Shown: positions 18,733 to 26,715 of the stretch, one piece after another
How positions within the stretch are numbered: position 1 is the stretch's first letter
How the letters are laid out: each line of letters starts with the position of its first letter
From: Microcella daejeonensis
GTDB lineage: Bacteria; Actinomycetota; Actinomycetes; Actinomycetales; Microbacteriaceae
Direction: 5' to 3'
Length of the DNA: 64,000 nt
Assembly (NCBI RefSeq): GCF_026625045.1
Contig: NZ_CP113089.1
Coordinates: 1,674,001-1,738,000, forward strand
Made by a program: the position numbers and the translations under genes
The notes under the pieces: model-generated
Database searches by the model: none
Seen by the model: the letters and a program-made list of their open reading frames with translations, nothing else
Told to the model about the DNA's origin: nothing

Positions 18733-20757
18733 TCAGCGCAGCGTCGGCTCGACCCAGCGCACCCACGAAGTGATCGCCATGAGCACGGCCGCGACGGCCG
18801 CGGCCACGAGCGTCAGCAGCACGAGCGGGAAGTTGGCGCCGGCGGCGAAGATCGCTCCGGCCACTGCGGCCGTGATCAGTGCGGCCGCCGCCCACAGCGG
18901 ACGCGAGACCGCGTAGAGCGCCCGCCCGGGGTACTGCCCGATCGGCAGCAGGAGCAGCAGCAGCGATCCGAGCCCGCCGAGCGCGATCGCCGCCGCGGTC
19001 TCGCTCCACAGCGACATCCAGAAGCCCGTGCTCGGGGTCAGCAGATCGTGCGCCGCCCAGCCGAGCACGGCCAGCAGCGCGACTCCGGCCAGCTGCGCCC
19101 CGGCCACGGCGACGCGCGCCCGCATGCGCACGGTGCCGACCGCCGAGGCGACCACGAGCACGCCGATGAGCAGGGCGGGCCGCAGGTCGCCGAAGCGGGT
19201 CAGGACGGCGGCCGCGGCGGCGGTGAACAGGATGCCCGGCAGCAGCTGCACCGCGACCGGAGCCCGCCCGACGCGCCCGGCGAGTCGTCCGCTCACGGCA
19301 ACCCCGATCGCGTTGAGCACGAGCAGGCCGAGCCCGATCGCCGCGGTGAGCCGCAGGTACCGCACCTCCCAGGCGACGCTGCCGGAGAGCGCGGCGAGCA
19401 CGGCGGCGACGCCGAACACCGCGACGGCGGTAACGGTCGGCGAGAGCAGAGGCTCGGGGTCGACGACGGCGGGCCGGTTGCGGCCGAGCATGCGGGTGCC
19501 GCCCGAGCGCAGTCGGGGCAGGGCGATCGTCGCGAAGGCGCGCAGCGGGAGCGCGATGAGCAGCAGGTAGCCCAGAGCGACGAGCAGGCCGAGAAGCAGC
19601 CCGCCCCGCTCGGCCACCTGCGCGAGGGTCGGCAGGGCGCTGCCGAACCCTGTCGGCGTACCCCAGTTGGTGCCGGTCTCCGCCGGCGCTCCGGGGTCGA
19701 GGGGCTGCGGGCTCAGGGGAGCGCTCCCGTCGCCGGGGGCGGTCGGAGCCGGTGTCGGCTCGCCCTCCGGGCTCGGCGAGGGAGAAGGGGTGGGAGCGGT
19801 CGGGCGGGGCTCCGGGCCTTCCGGCGTCGGCGGGCGCGGCGTCGCGCCGGCCGGTCCGGCGAGCACGCCGACGGCCGCCGACGGGGCGCTGAAGTTGCCG
19901 GCGGGATCGATCTGCAGCACTTGGATGCTCCACTCACCGGGAGCGGGCAGCCCGATCGGGCAGCTCCACCCGCCCGCCGCGGCGACGGTCGTCTCGCACA
20001 GGAGGGTTCCGCTGGCGAACACCTGCACGGTCGCGGAGGGCTCGCCCGTGCCGCGGGTCTCGAGCCGGCCGTCGGTCGTCCGGGTGCCCGGCGCGGGGGC
20101 GGTCACCACGGGGGAGGCCGGGCGATCGCGATCGATGGTGACCGAGATCGCGGGGGAGTACCCGCTGAAGTCAGCGGGCCGATCGGGAGCGGCCTGGCCC
20201 GCGCGAACGCTGTAGCGGCCGGAGGGAGCGGACGCGCCGTCGACCACGCACGACCAGAAGCCGTCGGCGAGGGCGCTCGGGCACGCCTGCTGCACGGTGC
20301 CGCCGTCGCCGTCGATCTGCAGGCGGATGAGCGCGCCGGGTTCGGCGGTGCCGGTGAAGCGGCCCGTGGTGACCGCGCCCGCGCTGTCGATCGCCGGCGC
20401 GCCGAGCACGCGCACGGTGATCGGGGTGAGGGGCTGGGTATCGCCGTTCCCGAGGGTCTCCACCCCGGTGAAGGTGGCAGAGCCGTTGGCCACCTCCAGC
20501 GGGGGGCACGCCCATTCGACGACCTCGGGGTCGTCGATGTCGCAGTACGCGCTCCCGTCGGGACCGTTGACGAAGACGGTGCTCCCGGCGTCCTTGACGC
20601 CCTGGATGACGACGGTGTTGCTGCCGAAGAAGGAGTCGTCCGGCGTCGCGAAGGACGCGGCCGCGGCGGCGGGAGAGGCGGGAAAGAGCACCCCGGCGGT
20701 CACGGCGGCGACGGCGAGCAGCCCGAGTGCGGCGGTCGCGAAGGGAGTGCGGCGCAT
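18733..20757 (-). CDS. Exported Ig-like-domain protein with C-terminal multi-span membrane region
   Basis: I do not recognise a named family for the whole 674-residue protein. It has a signal peptide (about 1-34, ending ASPAAAAA) and then an extracytoplasmic part (35-300) that reads as repeated beta-sandwich units. These units carry paired cysteines (AYCDIDDPEVVEWACPP, ACPSALADGFWSC, LCETTVAAAGGWSCP) in bacterial Ig-like style. A Pro/Thr/Ser linker (about 305-370) reaches the wall. About eight hydrophobic segments follow to the C-terminus. GGGAGGGGG precedes the ATG. Large extracellular repeats feeding a polytopic membrane domain suggest a surface sensor, anchor or transporter. Confidence 0.75.
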   Translation of the reverse strand: MRRTPFATAALGLLAVAAVTAGVLFPASPAAAAASFATPDDSFFGSNTVVIQGVKDAGSTVFVNGPDGSAYCDIDDPEVVEWACPPLEVANGSATFTGVETLGNGDTQPLTPITVRVLGAPAIDSAGAVTTGRFTGTAEPGALIRLQIDGDGGTVQQACPSALADGFWSCVVDGASAPSGRYSVRAGQAAPDRPADFSGYSPAISVTIDRDRPASPVVTAPAPGTRTTDGRLETRGTGEPSATVQVFASGTLLCETTVAAAGGWSCPIGLPAPGEWSIQVLQIDPAGNFSAPSAAVGVLAGPAGATPRPPTPEGPEPRPTAPTPSPSPSPEGEPTPAPTAPGDGSAPLSPQPLDPGAPAETGTNWGTPTGFGSALPTLAQVAERGGLLLGLLVALGYLLLIALPLRAFATIALPRLRSGGTRMLGRNRPAVVDPEPLLSPTVTAVAVFGVAAVLAALSGSVAWEVRYLRLTAAIGLGLLVLNAIGVAVSGRLAGRVGRAPVAVQLLPGILFTAAAAAVLTRFGDLRPALLIGVLVVASAVGTVRMRARVAVAGAQLAGVALLAVLGWAAHDLLTPSTGFWMSLWSETAAAIALGGLGSLLLLLLPIGQYPGRALYAVSRPLWAAAALITAAVAGAIFAAGANFPLVLLTLVAAAVAAVLMAITSWVRWVEPTLR

Positions 20758-20867
20758 GGGCCCCCTCCCCGTCGGTCGCGCATCCTGCCGTCCGAGCGGG
20801 GCGGCCGAGCCGCGACCTCGGATCGCTCCCGCCATCCTTCCAGGTCCGCCTCCGCGAGCGCGGCCGT

Positions 20868-20896
20868 TTGACACCGGGTGTCGGCGCTCCCATAGG
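20868..20896 (+). promoter_or_regulatory. Candidate promoter with palindrome upstream of lemA
   Basis: TTGACA (20868-20873), 17 bases, then CATAGG (20891-20896). A 13-base palindrome, GACACC-g-GGTGTC (20870-20882), overlaps the -35 element and could be an operator. A second, leaderless-type hexamer (TACACT) lies next to lemA itself. Confidence 0.5.
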
Positions 20897-20961
20897 CGCG
20901 GTGCAGTCGTGATGCAGGCGCATCCCTGTCCGCGCGGGCCGCGCGCCCCTACACTGACCGC

Positions 20962-21528
20962 ATGGAAATCCTGATCGTCGTGGGCGTCATCGTCCTTCTC
21001 GCCGTCATCGTCGGCATCTACCTCTGGGCGACCTACAACTCCCTCGTCACGCTCAACGTGCGCGTCGATGAGGCCTGGAGCGACATCACCGTGCAGCTCA
21101 AGCGCCGCGCCGATCTGCTGCCCAACCTCATCGAGGCGGTGAAGGGCTACGCCGCTCATGAGAAGCAGGTCTTCGAGAGCGTCACGCGCGCGCGTGCCGA
21201 GACGCTGAGCGCCCAGGGCCCGGCCGATGCGGCCGCCGCCGAGGGACACATGCAGCAGGCCCTGAAGAGCATCTTCGCTGTCGCCGAGGCGTACCCCCAG
21301 CTGCAGGCGAGCCAGAACTTCCTCCAGCTGCAGGGCGAGCTGGTCGACACCGAGGACAAGATCCAGGCGTCCCGCCGCTTCTACAACGGCGGGGTGCGCG
21401 AGCTGAACGTCAAGATCAAGCAGTTCCCGAACACGCTCTTCGTGCGCGGGCTCGGCTTCGGGGAGCGCGACTTCTTCGAGGTCGCCGATTCGGCCGCGAT
21501 CGCCGAGCCGCCGCGCGTGCAGTTCTAG
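20962..21528 (+). CDS. lemA: LemA family protein
   Basis: A membrane-anchored helical protein of 188 residues. One N-terminal membrane segment (about 3-23) is followed by the LemA signature YNSLVTLNVRVDEAWSDITVQLKRRADLLPNLIEAVKGYAAHE and the conserved FYNGGVRELNVKIKQFPNTLF region. Its biochemical role is unclear; the gene often sits beside HtpX-type proteases, as here (47-base gap). TACACT at 20950-20955 lies exactly 6 bases before the ATG, predicting a leaderless mRNA; a further promoter lies upstream. Confidence 0.95.
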   Translation: MEILIVVGVIVLLAVIVGIYLWATYNSLVTLNVRVDEAWSDITVQLKRRADLLPNLIEAVKGYAAHEKQVFESVTRARAETLSAQGPADAAAAEGHMQQALKSIFAVAEAYPQLQASQNFLQLQGELVDTEDKIQASRRFYNGGVRELNVKIKQFPNTLFVRGLGFGERDFFEVADSAAIAEPPRVQF

Positions 21529-21575
21529 ACGCCCGCTCGTCCCGCATCCGCTGATCTCGCCCCAGGAGGGCATCC

Positions 21576-22457
21576 GTGTACCGCGCCATCGCCGCGAACA
21601 AGCGCAACACCGTGCTCATCATGTTCGCGTTCCTCGTGCTCATCGGGGCGCTCGGGCTCGTCGCCGACTACCTCTACGGGGGCGGCTTCGGCATCTTCAT
21701 CGGCACGCTGATCGGGGCGGGCGCCTACACGCTGTTCCAGTACTTCGCCGCCGGGCGGCAGGCGCTCTCGATGGCGGGAGCGCGGCAGATCCAGAAGGCC
21801 GACAACCCGCGGCTGTACCGCATCGTCGAGAACCTCGCCATCACCGAGGGGATGCCCATGCCGGCGGTCTACGTCGTCGACGATCCCGCACCGAACGCCT
21901 TCGCCACGGGCCGCGATCCGCAGCACGCGAGCGTCGCCGCGACGACGGGCCTCATGGATCTCATGACCGACCGCGAGCTCACCGGCGTCATGGCGCACGA
22001 GCTCGGGCACGTGAAGAACTACGACATCCGCGTCTCGACGATCGTCTTCGGGCTCACCGTCGCGGTCGGTCTCATCGCCGACGTGCTCGCGCGCATGGCC
22101 TTCTTCGGCGGCAATCGCAACAACAACGGGGGCAACCCGATCGTGCTCGTCTTCGGCCTGGTGGCGATGCTGGTCGCACCGCTCGTCGCGGCGCTCATCC
22201 AGGCGGCGGTGTCGCGGCAGCGCGAGTACCTCGCGGACGTGACCGGCGCCATGACGACCCGCGACCCGGAGGGGCTCGCGAGCGCGCTGCAGAAGCTCGG
22301 GGACTACGCCCGTCCGATGCGCAAGCAGAACTCGACGATGGCGCACCTCTGGATCAGCGATCCGATGAAGCCCGGCGTCATGGACCGCATGTTCCAGACG
22401 CACCCGCCGATCACCGAGCGGGTCAAGCGCCTCATCCAGAACTCGACCCGCTTCTAG
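21576..22457 (+). CDS. htpX: M48-family zinc metalloprotease, HtpX-like
   Basis: A 293-residue membrane protease with HEXXH zinc ligands H141 and H145, catalytic E142, and the third ligand E217 in REYLADVTGA. Two hydrophobic segments lie at about 12-60 and two more near 150-205. HtpX degrades misfolded membrane proteins. Many actinobacterial LemA-HtpX pairs form one operon; the spacing and the AGGAGG site at 21564-21569 support that here. Its stop codon shares bases with the stop of the convergent YcaQ-like gene. Confidence 0.93.
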   Translation: MYRAIAANKRNTVLIMFAFLVLIGALGLVADYLYGGGFGIFIGTLIGAGAYTLFQYFAAGRQALSMAGARQIQKADNPRLYRIVENLAITEGMPMPAVYVVDDPAPNAFATGRDPQHASVAATTGLMDLMTDRELTGVMAHELGHVKNYDIRVSTIVFGLTVAVGLIADVLARMAFFGGNRNNNGGNPIVLVFGLVAMLVAPLVAALIQAAVSRQREYLADVTGAMTTRDPEGLASALQKLGDYARPMRKQNSTMAHLWISDPMKPGVMDRMFQTHPPITERVKRLIQNSTRF

Positions 22458-23659
22458 CGGGCGAGCGCGACGCCCAGCTCGGCGGCGGCGTTGCCGCGGC
22501 CCGCGACGGCGACGTCGTCGAGCCTCTGCCAGGCGGCGGCCGAGCGCAGCAGCGGCGCGAGCCGCTCGGCGAGCGCCCCGGGCGGCACCCCGTCCTCCGC
22601 CCACACCGACTGCACGCGCAGCACTCCGGCCTTGCGGTCGCTCTTGAGGTCGACGCGGCCCGCGAGCGCGTCGTCCACGAGCACCGGCAGCGAGTAGTAG
22701 CCGTACTGCCGCTTCTCCGCCGGCGTGTAGATCTCGATGCGGTAGTGGAAGTCGAAGAGGCGCAGCGCGCGATCCCGGTACCAGACGACCGGATCGAAGG
22801 GCGAGAGCAGGGCCGTGGCGCTGATGCGGCGGGGGATGCGCGCGGCCGGGTCGCGCCAGGCGGGCAGCGGGCGTGAGCCGCGCATCCACCCCTCGACCGT
22901 CACGGGCTCGACCAGGCCCTGCTCGTGCAGCTCGCGCAGGGCGGCCTGCGTGTCGGCGACGGGCAGGCGGTGGTAGTCGGCGATATCGCCGACCGCGCCG
23001 ACGCCGAGCGCGACGACCGCGCGGTGCACGAGGGCGCGCACCGCCTCGGCCCGCGGAGGGTGCTGCGCGTGCAGCTCGGCGAGCCCCACCTGCTCGGGCA
23101 GCGCGTAGACCCGCGAGAAACCGCGGCGGCCGGCGCTGACGACGTCGCCCCAGCGGAAGAGGAACTCGAGGCCGTGCTTCACGTCGCTCCAGCCCCACCA
23201 CGGCCCGCGGCGCACGTTCTCGTCGTGCTCGATCTCGCTCGCGGTGACGGGGCCGGTGATCGCGAGCTCGCGCCGCAGCCAGTCGAGCATCGGCCCGTGC
23301 TCGCGCACCCAGGCGTGCTTGACGGGGTCGCGGCCGCGCAGCAGCTCGCGCTTCCAGTGCCAGAGCGGCCAGTCGTCGCGGCGGATCACGGCGGCCTCGT
23401 GCGCCCAGTACTCGTGGTACCGGCCGCGCTCGGCGAAGAGCATCGCGTCGAGGGCGGCGGGGTCGTAGGCGCCGAGCCGGGCGAACAGCGGCAGGTAGTG
23501 CGAGCGCGTGAAGACGCTCACCGAGTCGAGCTGCAGCACGCCGAGCCGGTCGACGGCCGTCGCCAGGCGGCGCGGGGTGACGGCGTCGGGATGCTCCCGC
23601 CCGAAACCCTGCGCGGCGAGCGCGAGCCGGCGCGCGGCGGAGGCGGTCAGGTGCGGCAC
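22454..23659 (-). CDS. Winged-helix DNA-binding protein of the YcaQ/AlkZ family (predicted crosslink-repair DNA glycosylase)
   Basis: A 401-residue member of the HTH_42/YcaQ family. Residues near 37-60 carry LGVLQLDSVSVFTRSHYLPLFARLG; the Q-hydrophobic-D triplet (QLD) is the proposed catalytic motif of YcaQ, which unhooks interstrand crosslinks and alkylated bases. SPFDPVVWYRDRALRLFDF and YGYYSLPVL are also family-typical. An upstream GTG could add 20 residues, but TACGGT lies exactly 6 bases before the GTG at 23659 and the family homology starts there. It is convergent with htpX (the stops share CTA/TAG). Confidence 0.85.
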   Translation of the reverse strand: MPHLTASAARRLALAAQGFGREHPDAVTPRRLATAVDRLGVLQLDSVSVFTRSHYLPLFARLGAYDPAALDAMLFAERGRYHEYWAHEAAVIRRDDWPLWHWKRELLRGRDPVKHAWVREHGPMLDWLRRELAITGPVTASEIEHDENVRRGPWWGWSDVKHGLEFLFRWGDVVSAGRRGFSRVYALPEQVGLAELHAQHPPRAEAVRALVHRAVVALGVGAVGDIADYHRLPVADTQAALRELHEQGLVEPVTVEGWMRGSRPLPAWRDPAARIPRRISATALLSPFDPVVWYRDRALRLFDFHYRIEIYTPAEKRQYGYYSLPVLVDDALAGRVDLKSDRKAGVLRVQSVWAEDGVPPGALAERLAPLLRSAAAWQRLDDVAVAGRGNAAAELGVALAR

Positions 23660-23713
23660 GCCTCGACCGTAGCGCGCACGGGCGACATCGCCGGAGCATC
23701 CTGAGCGCCCCTC

Positions 23714-23735
23714 GTTCACCCGCCGTTACCCGGCC
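23714..23735 (+). promoter_or_regulatory. Candidate PHO-box-like direct repeat upstream of ABC importer
   Basis: Two adjacent 11-base units, GTTCACCCGCC and GTTACCCGGCC, resemble the 11-base direct-repeat units bound by actinobacterial PhoP; the second unit lacks one base of the consensus. A TAGCGT -10-like hexamer lies at 23774-23779. Low confidence, because the spacing to the -10 is long. Confidence 0.3.
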
Positions 23736-23850
23736 CGCCCCCGGCGCGCACCGAGTGCGACATATCCCGTGCTTAGCGTGCGGATAGCGCGGTACCCCCT
23801 GAGCTCGCACACAGCACGAGCCGCCGCGCCATTCCCCGGAGGACACCCCT

Positions 23851-24981
23851 GTGATTCGCTCTCGATTCCTCGCCGGCGCGGCCCTCGCCGCCGCCGCGAC
23901 CCTCTCCCTCACCGCCTGCGCGACCGACGCCGAGCCGACCGCCGCCGGCGGCGTCGACGCCGCGACCGCCACGAGCCTCGCCGACTTCGGCACGCTCGCC
24001 GACCTCGAGGCGGCCGCCAAGGCCGAGGGCGCCCTCAACGTCATCGCCCTGCCGCGCGACTGGGCCAACTACGGCGAGATCATCGACCTCTTCGCCGAGC
24101 GCTACCCCGAGATCACCATCACCGAGGCCTCGCCCGACGCCTCGAGCGCCGAGGAGATCCAGGCGGCCGAGAACCTGGCCGGTCAGGACACCGCCCCCGA
24201 CGTCTTCGACCTCGGCCTCGCCGTCGCCCTGACGAGCACCGACTACTTCGCGCCCTACAAGGTCGAGCGCTGGGACGACATCCCCGACGCCCTCAAGGAG
24301 GAGTCGGGGCTGTTCGTCGGCGACTACGGCGGGTACATGGCCGTCGGCTACGACCCCGACGCCGTTCCGGCCCCGGAGTCGCTCGAGGATCTGCTCGGCG
24401 AGGAGTACCGCGGCAAGGTCGCCATCAACGGCGACCCGACGCAGGCCGGAGCCGCCTTCGCGGCCGTCGGCATGGCCACCGTGCAGAACGGCGGCGACCT
24501 CGACGACTTCCAGGCCGGCATCGACTTCTTCGAGGAGCTCAACGCCGCGGGCAACTTCGTCAAGATCGACCCGACGCCCGCCACGGTCGCCTCGGGCGAG
24601 ACCCCCGTCGTCTTCGACTGGGACTACCTGAACAACGGCTACGCCGCCGAGCTCGACGGCCAGCGCAACTGGGAGGTCGTGGTCTTCGACGGCACCGGCT
24701 ACGCGGGCTACTACAACCAGGCCATCAACAAGGACGCGCCGAACCCGGCCGCCGCCCGCCTCTGGATGGAGTTCCTCTACAGCCCCGAGGTGCAGAACCT
24801 GTGGCTGAAGGGTGGCGCCCGCCCCGTGCTCGAGCAGGCCATGGTCGAGGCCGGCGAGATCGACGAGGAGCTCTACGCGGCTCTCCCCGAGGCGCCCGCC
24901 GACACCGTCGTGCCCACGGCCGAGCAGAGCGACGCCGCGGCGACGCTGCTCGGCGAGCGCTGGGCGACCGCTGTCCAGTAG
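23851..24981 (+). CDS. ABC importer substrate-binding lipoprotein
   Basis: A 376-residue periplasmic-type binding protein. The lipoprotein signal has the lipobox LTAC with C23 as the lipidated residue. The fold is that of the iron(III)/spermidine/phosphonate binding-protein group (NVIALPRDWANYGEIIDLFAERYPEITITEASPD... and VFDWDYLNNGYAAEL). The ligand is not decidable from sequence; polyamine, ferric iron, thiamine-like and phosphonate systems share this architecture. CGGAGG at 23837-23842 supports the GTG start. It heads a four-gene operon. Two hairpins after its stop probably make it the most abundant product of the operon. Confidence 0.88.
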   Translation: MIRSRFLAGAALAAAATLSLTACATDAEPTAAGGVDAATATSLADFGTLADLEAAAKAEGALNVIALPRDWANYGEIIDLFAERYPEITITEASPDASSAEEIQAAENLAGQDTAPDVFDLGLAVALTSTDYFAPYKVERWDDIPDALKEESGLFVGDYGGYMAVGYDPDAVPAPESLEDLLGEEYRGKVAINGDPTQAGAAFAAVGMATVQNGGDLDDFQAGIDFFEELNAAGNFVKIDPTPATVASGETPVVFDWDYLNNGYAAELDGQRNWEVVVFDGTGYAGYYNQAINKDAPNPAAARLWMEFLYSPEVQNLWLKGGARPVLEQAMVEAGEIDEELYAALPEAPADTVVPTAEQSDAAATLLGERWATAVQ

Positions 24982-25000
24982 CACGGTCGTCACCCCCGCG

Positions 25001-25074
25001 GTCGAGCCCCGGAGCGCAGCAGCGCCCCGGGGCTCGACCCGCCCGGTCCCGTCCCGCCGCGCACGCGGCGGGAC
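25001..25074 (+). promoter_or_regulatory. Two intercistronic hairpins in the importer operon
   Basis: First stem: GTCGAGCCCCGG (25001-25012) with CCGGGGCTCGAC (25027-25038), 12 bp. Second: GTCCCGCCGC (25051-25060) with GCGGCGGGAC (25065-25074), 10 bp with a 4-base loop. Both are perfect. Their place between the binding-protein and permease genes suggests mRNA stabilisation or partial termination. Confidence 0.65.
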
Positions 25075-25087
25075 GGCCGCCTGGGGG

Positions 25088-25909
25088 GTGGCGCCCTTCG
25101 CCGTCTACGTCGCCCTCTTCCTCGTCCTGCCCACCGTGATCGCGCTCGCGACCGGCTTCGTCGACGAGGACGGCGCCCCGACGCTCGACACCGTCGCCGC
25201 GCTCGGCGATCCCTTCGTGCTGCGCGGCTTCGGCACCTCGATCGCGCTCTCGGCCGTCACGGCCGTCATCGGCGCGCTGCTGGGCGCGCTGGTCAGCTAC
25301 GCGATCGTCTCTGCCCGCCCCGAGGGGATGCTCCGCTCGGTGATCGACGCCGCGAGCGGGGTGCTCGCCCAGTTCGGCGGCGTCATGCTCGCCTTCGCGT
25401 TCATCGCGACCATCGGCATCCAGGGCGGCGTCACGGTGCTGCTGCGCGACCTCGCCGGCATCGACATCTTCGCCGACGGCGTCTGGCTCTACGAGTCGCC
25501 GGGCCTGATCCTGCCCTACATCTACTTCCAGGTGCCGCTCATGATCATCGTCTTCCTGCCGGCCCTCGAGTCGCTCAAGCCGCAGTGGGCCGAGGCCAAC
25601 GCGACGCTCGGCGGCACGACCGCGACGTTCTGGTGGCGCATCGGCATCCCCGTGCTCTGGCCCTCGTTCCTCGGCTCGCTGCTGCTGCTGTTCGCCAACG
25701 CCTTCTCCTCCTACGCCACCGCGGCCGCGCTGACGAGCCAGGGGCAGTCGATCGTGCCCCTGCAGATCCGGGCCGCGCTCACGAGCGAGACGCTGCTCGG
25801 GCGCGAGAACCTCGCCGGGGCGCTCGCGCTGGGCATGGTCGTCGTGATGGTCATCGTGATGACGCTGTACGCCCTGCTGCAGCGCCGGGCCGACCGGTGG
25901 CGACGATGA
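25088..25909 (+). CDS. ABC importer permease (first)
   Basis: A 273-residue membrane subunit with about six membrane segments and the coupling-loop motif EANATLGGTTATFWWRIGIPVLWPS. It matches the PotB/FbpB-like permease group. The start is uncertain: GTG at 25088 begins just at the first membrane segment, and no other ATG, GTG or TTG exists upstream in frame before the binding-protein gene. Strong hairpins in the preceding 100 bases argue that this stretch is untranslated. Its stop overlaps the next permease (ATGA). Confidence 0.85.
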   Translation: MAPFAVYVALFLVLPTVIALATGFVDEDGAPTLDTVAALGDPFVLRGFGTSIALSAVTAVIGALLGALVSYAIVSARPEGMLRSVIDAASGVLAQFGGVMLAFAFIATIGIQGGVTVLLRDLAGIDIFADGVWLYESPGLILPYIYFQVPLMIIVFLPALESLKPQWAEANATLGGTTATFWWRIGIPVLWPSFLGSLLLLFANAFSSYATAAALTSQGQSIVPLQIRAALTSETLLGRENLAGALALGMVVVMVIVMTLYALLQRRADRWRR

Positions 25910-26715
25910 GCGCGGGCGCGGGCATCCCGGCCCCCAGCGCTCTCGCGCGCCGCAGCATCCTCGCGGTGGTCGGCGTGCTGTTTGCGATCCCCCTCGTCGC
26001 GATGGTCGAGTTCACGCTGCGCCGCGGGCTCGAGGGCGGCTACGACCTCAGCCGCTGGATCACCGTGCTCACGGGCGACCTCGGCCCGGCCTACCGGCCC
26101 CTCGGCCAGGCCATCGGCAACTCCCTCGCCCTCGCCGCCGTCACCGTGCTCGTCGTGCTCGTGCTGCTGGTGCCGACGATGGTGCTCGTGCAGCTGCGGC
26201 TGCCTCGGCTGCGCCGAGCGCTCGAGTTCGTCTGCCTGCTGCCGATCAGCATCCCGGCGATCGTGCTCGTCGTCGGTCTCGCGCCCGTCTACAGCGTCGT
26301 CGCCCGCCTCTTCGGCAGCGGCGTCTGGACCTTGGCCTTCGCCTACGGCATCATCGTGCTGCCCTTCGCCTACCGGGCCGTGCAGTCGAACCTCGAGGCG
26401 CTCGACCTCGCCACCCTCACCGAGGCGGCGCGCTCGCTCGGCGCGTCCTGGCCCGTCGTGATCGTGCGCGTGCTGCTGCCGAACCTGCGCCGCGGACTGC
26501 TCGCCGCGGGGTTCATCTCGATCGCCGTCGTGCTCGGCGAGTTCACCATCGCCTCGCTGCTCAACCGGCAGAACCTGCAGACGGCGCTCGTCGTCGTCAG
26601 CAAGGACGACCCCTACATCGCCGTGGTGCTCGCACTGCTGGCGCTCCTGCTGGCCTTCGTACTGCTGCTCGCCATCGGGCGCGTCGGTCGAGGCCGCACC
26701 CGGAAGGAATCATGA
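25906..26715 (+). CDS. ABC importer permease (second)
   Basis: A 269-residue permease, partner of the preceding one (PotC-like). It has about six membrane segments, and the ATPase-contacting EAA loop reads TEAARSLGASWPVVIVRVLLPNLRRGL. The late segment (LGEFTIASLLNRQNLQTALVVV) is typical of the polyamine/iron/phosphonate group. It is translationally coupled at both ends by ATGA overlaps. Confidence 0.9.
   Translation: MSAGAGIPAPSALARRSILAVVGVLFAIPLVAMVEFTLRRGLEGGYDLSRWITVLTGDLGPAYRPLGQAIGNSLALAAVTVLVVLVLLVPTMVLVQLRLPRLRRALEFVCLLPISIPAIVLVVGLAPVYSVVARLFGSGVWTLAFAYGIIVLPFAYRAVQSNLEALDLATLTEAARSLGASWPVVIVRVLLPNLRRGLLAAGFISIAVVLGEFTIASLLNRQNLQTALVVVSKDDPYIAVVLALLALLLAFVLLLAIGRVGRGRTRKES

Noticed and set aside
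24971..25909. CTG start giving the first permease a 39-residue N-terminal extension
   Set aside because: CTG is very rare as a start, there is no ribosome site, and the extension would lie across two perfect hairpins.
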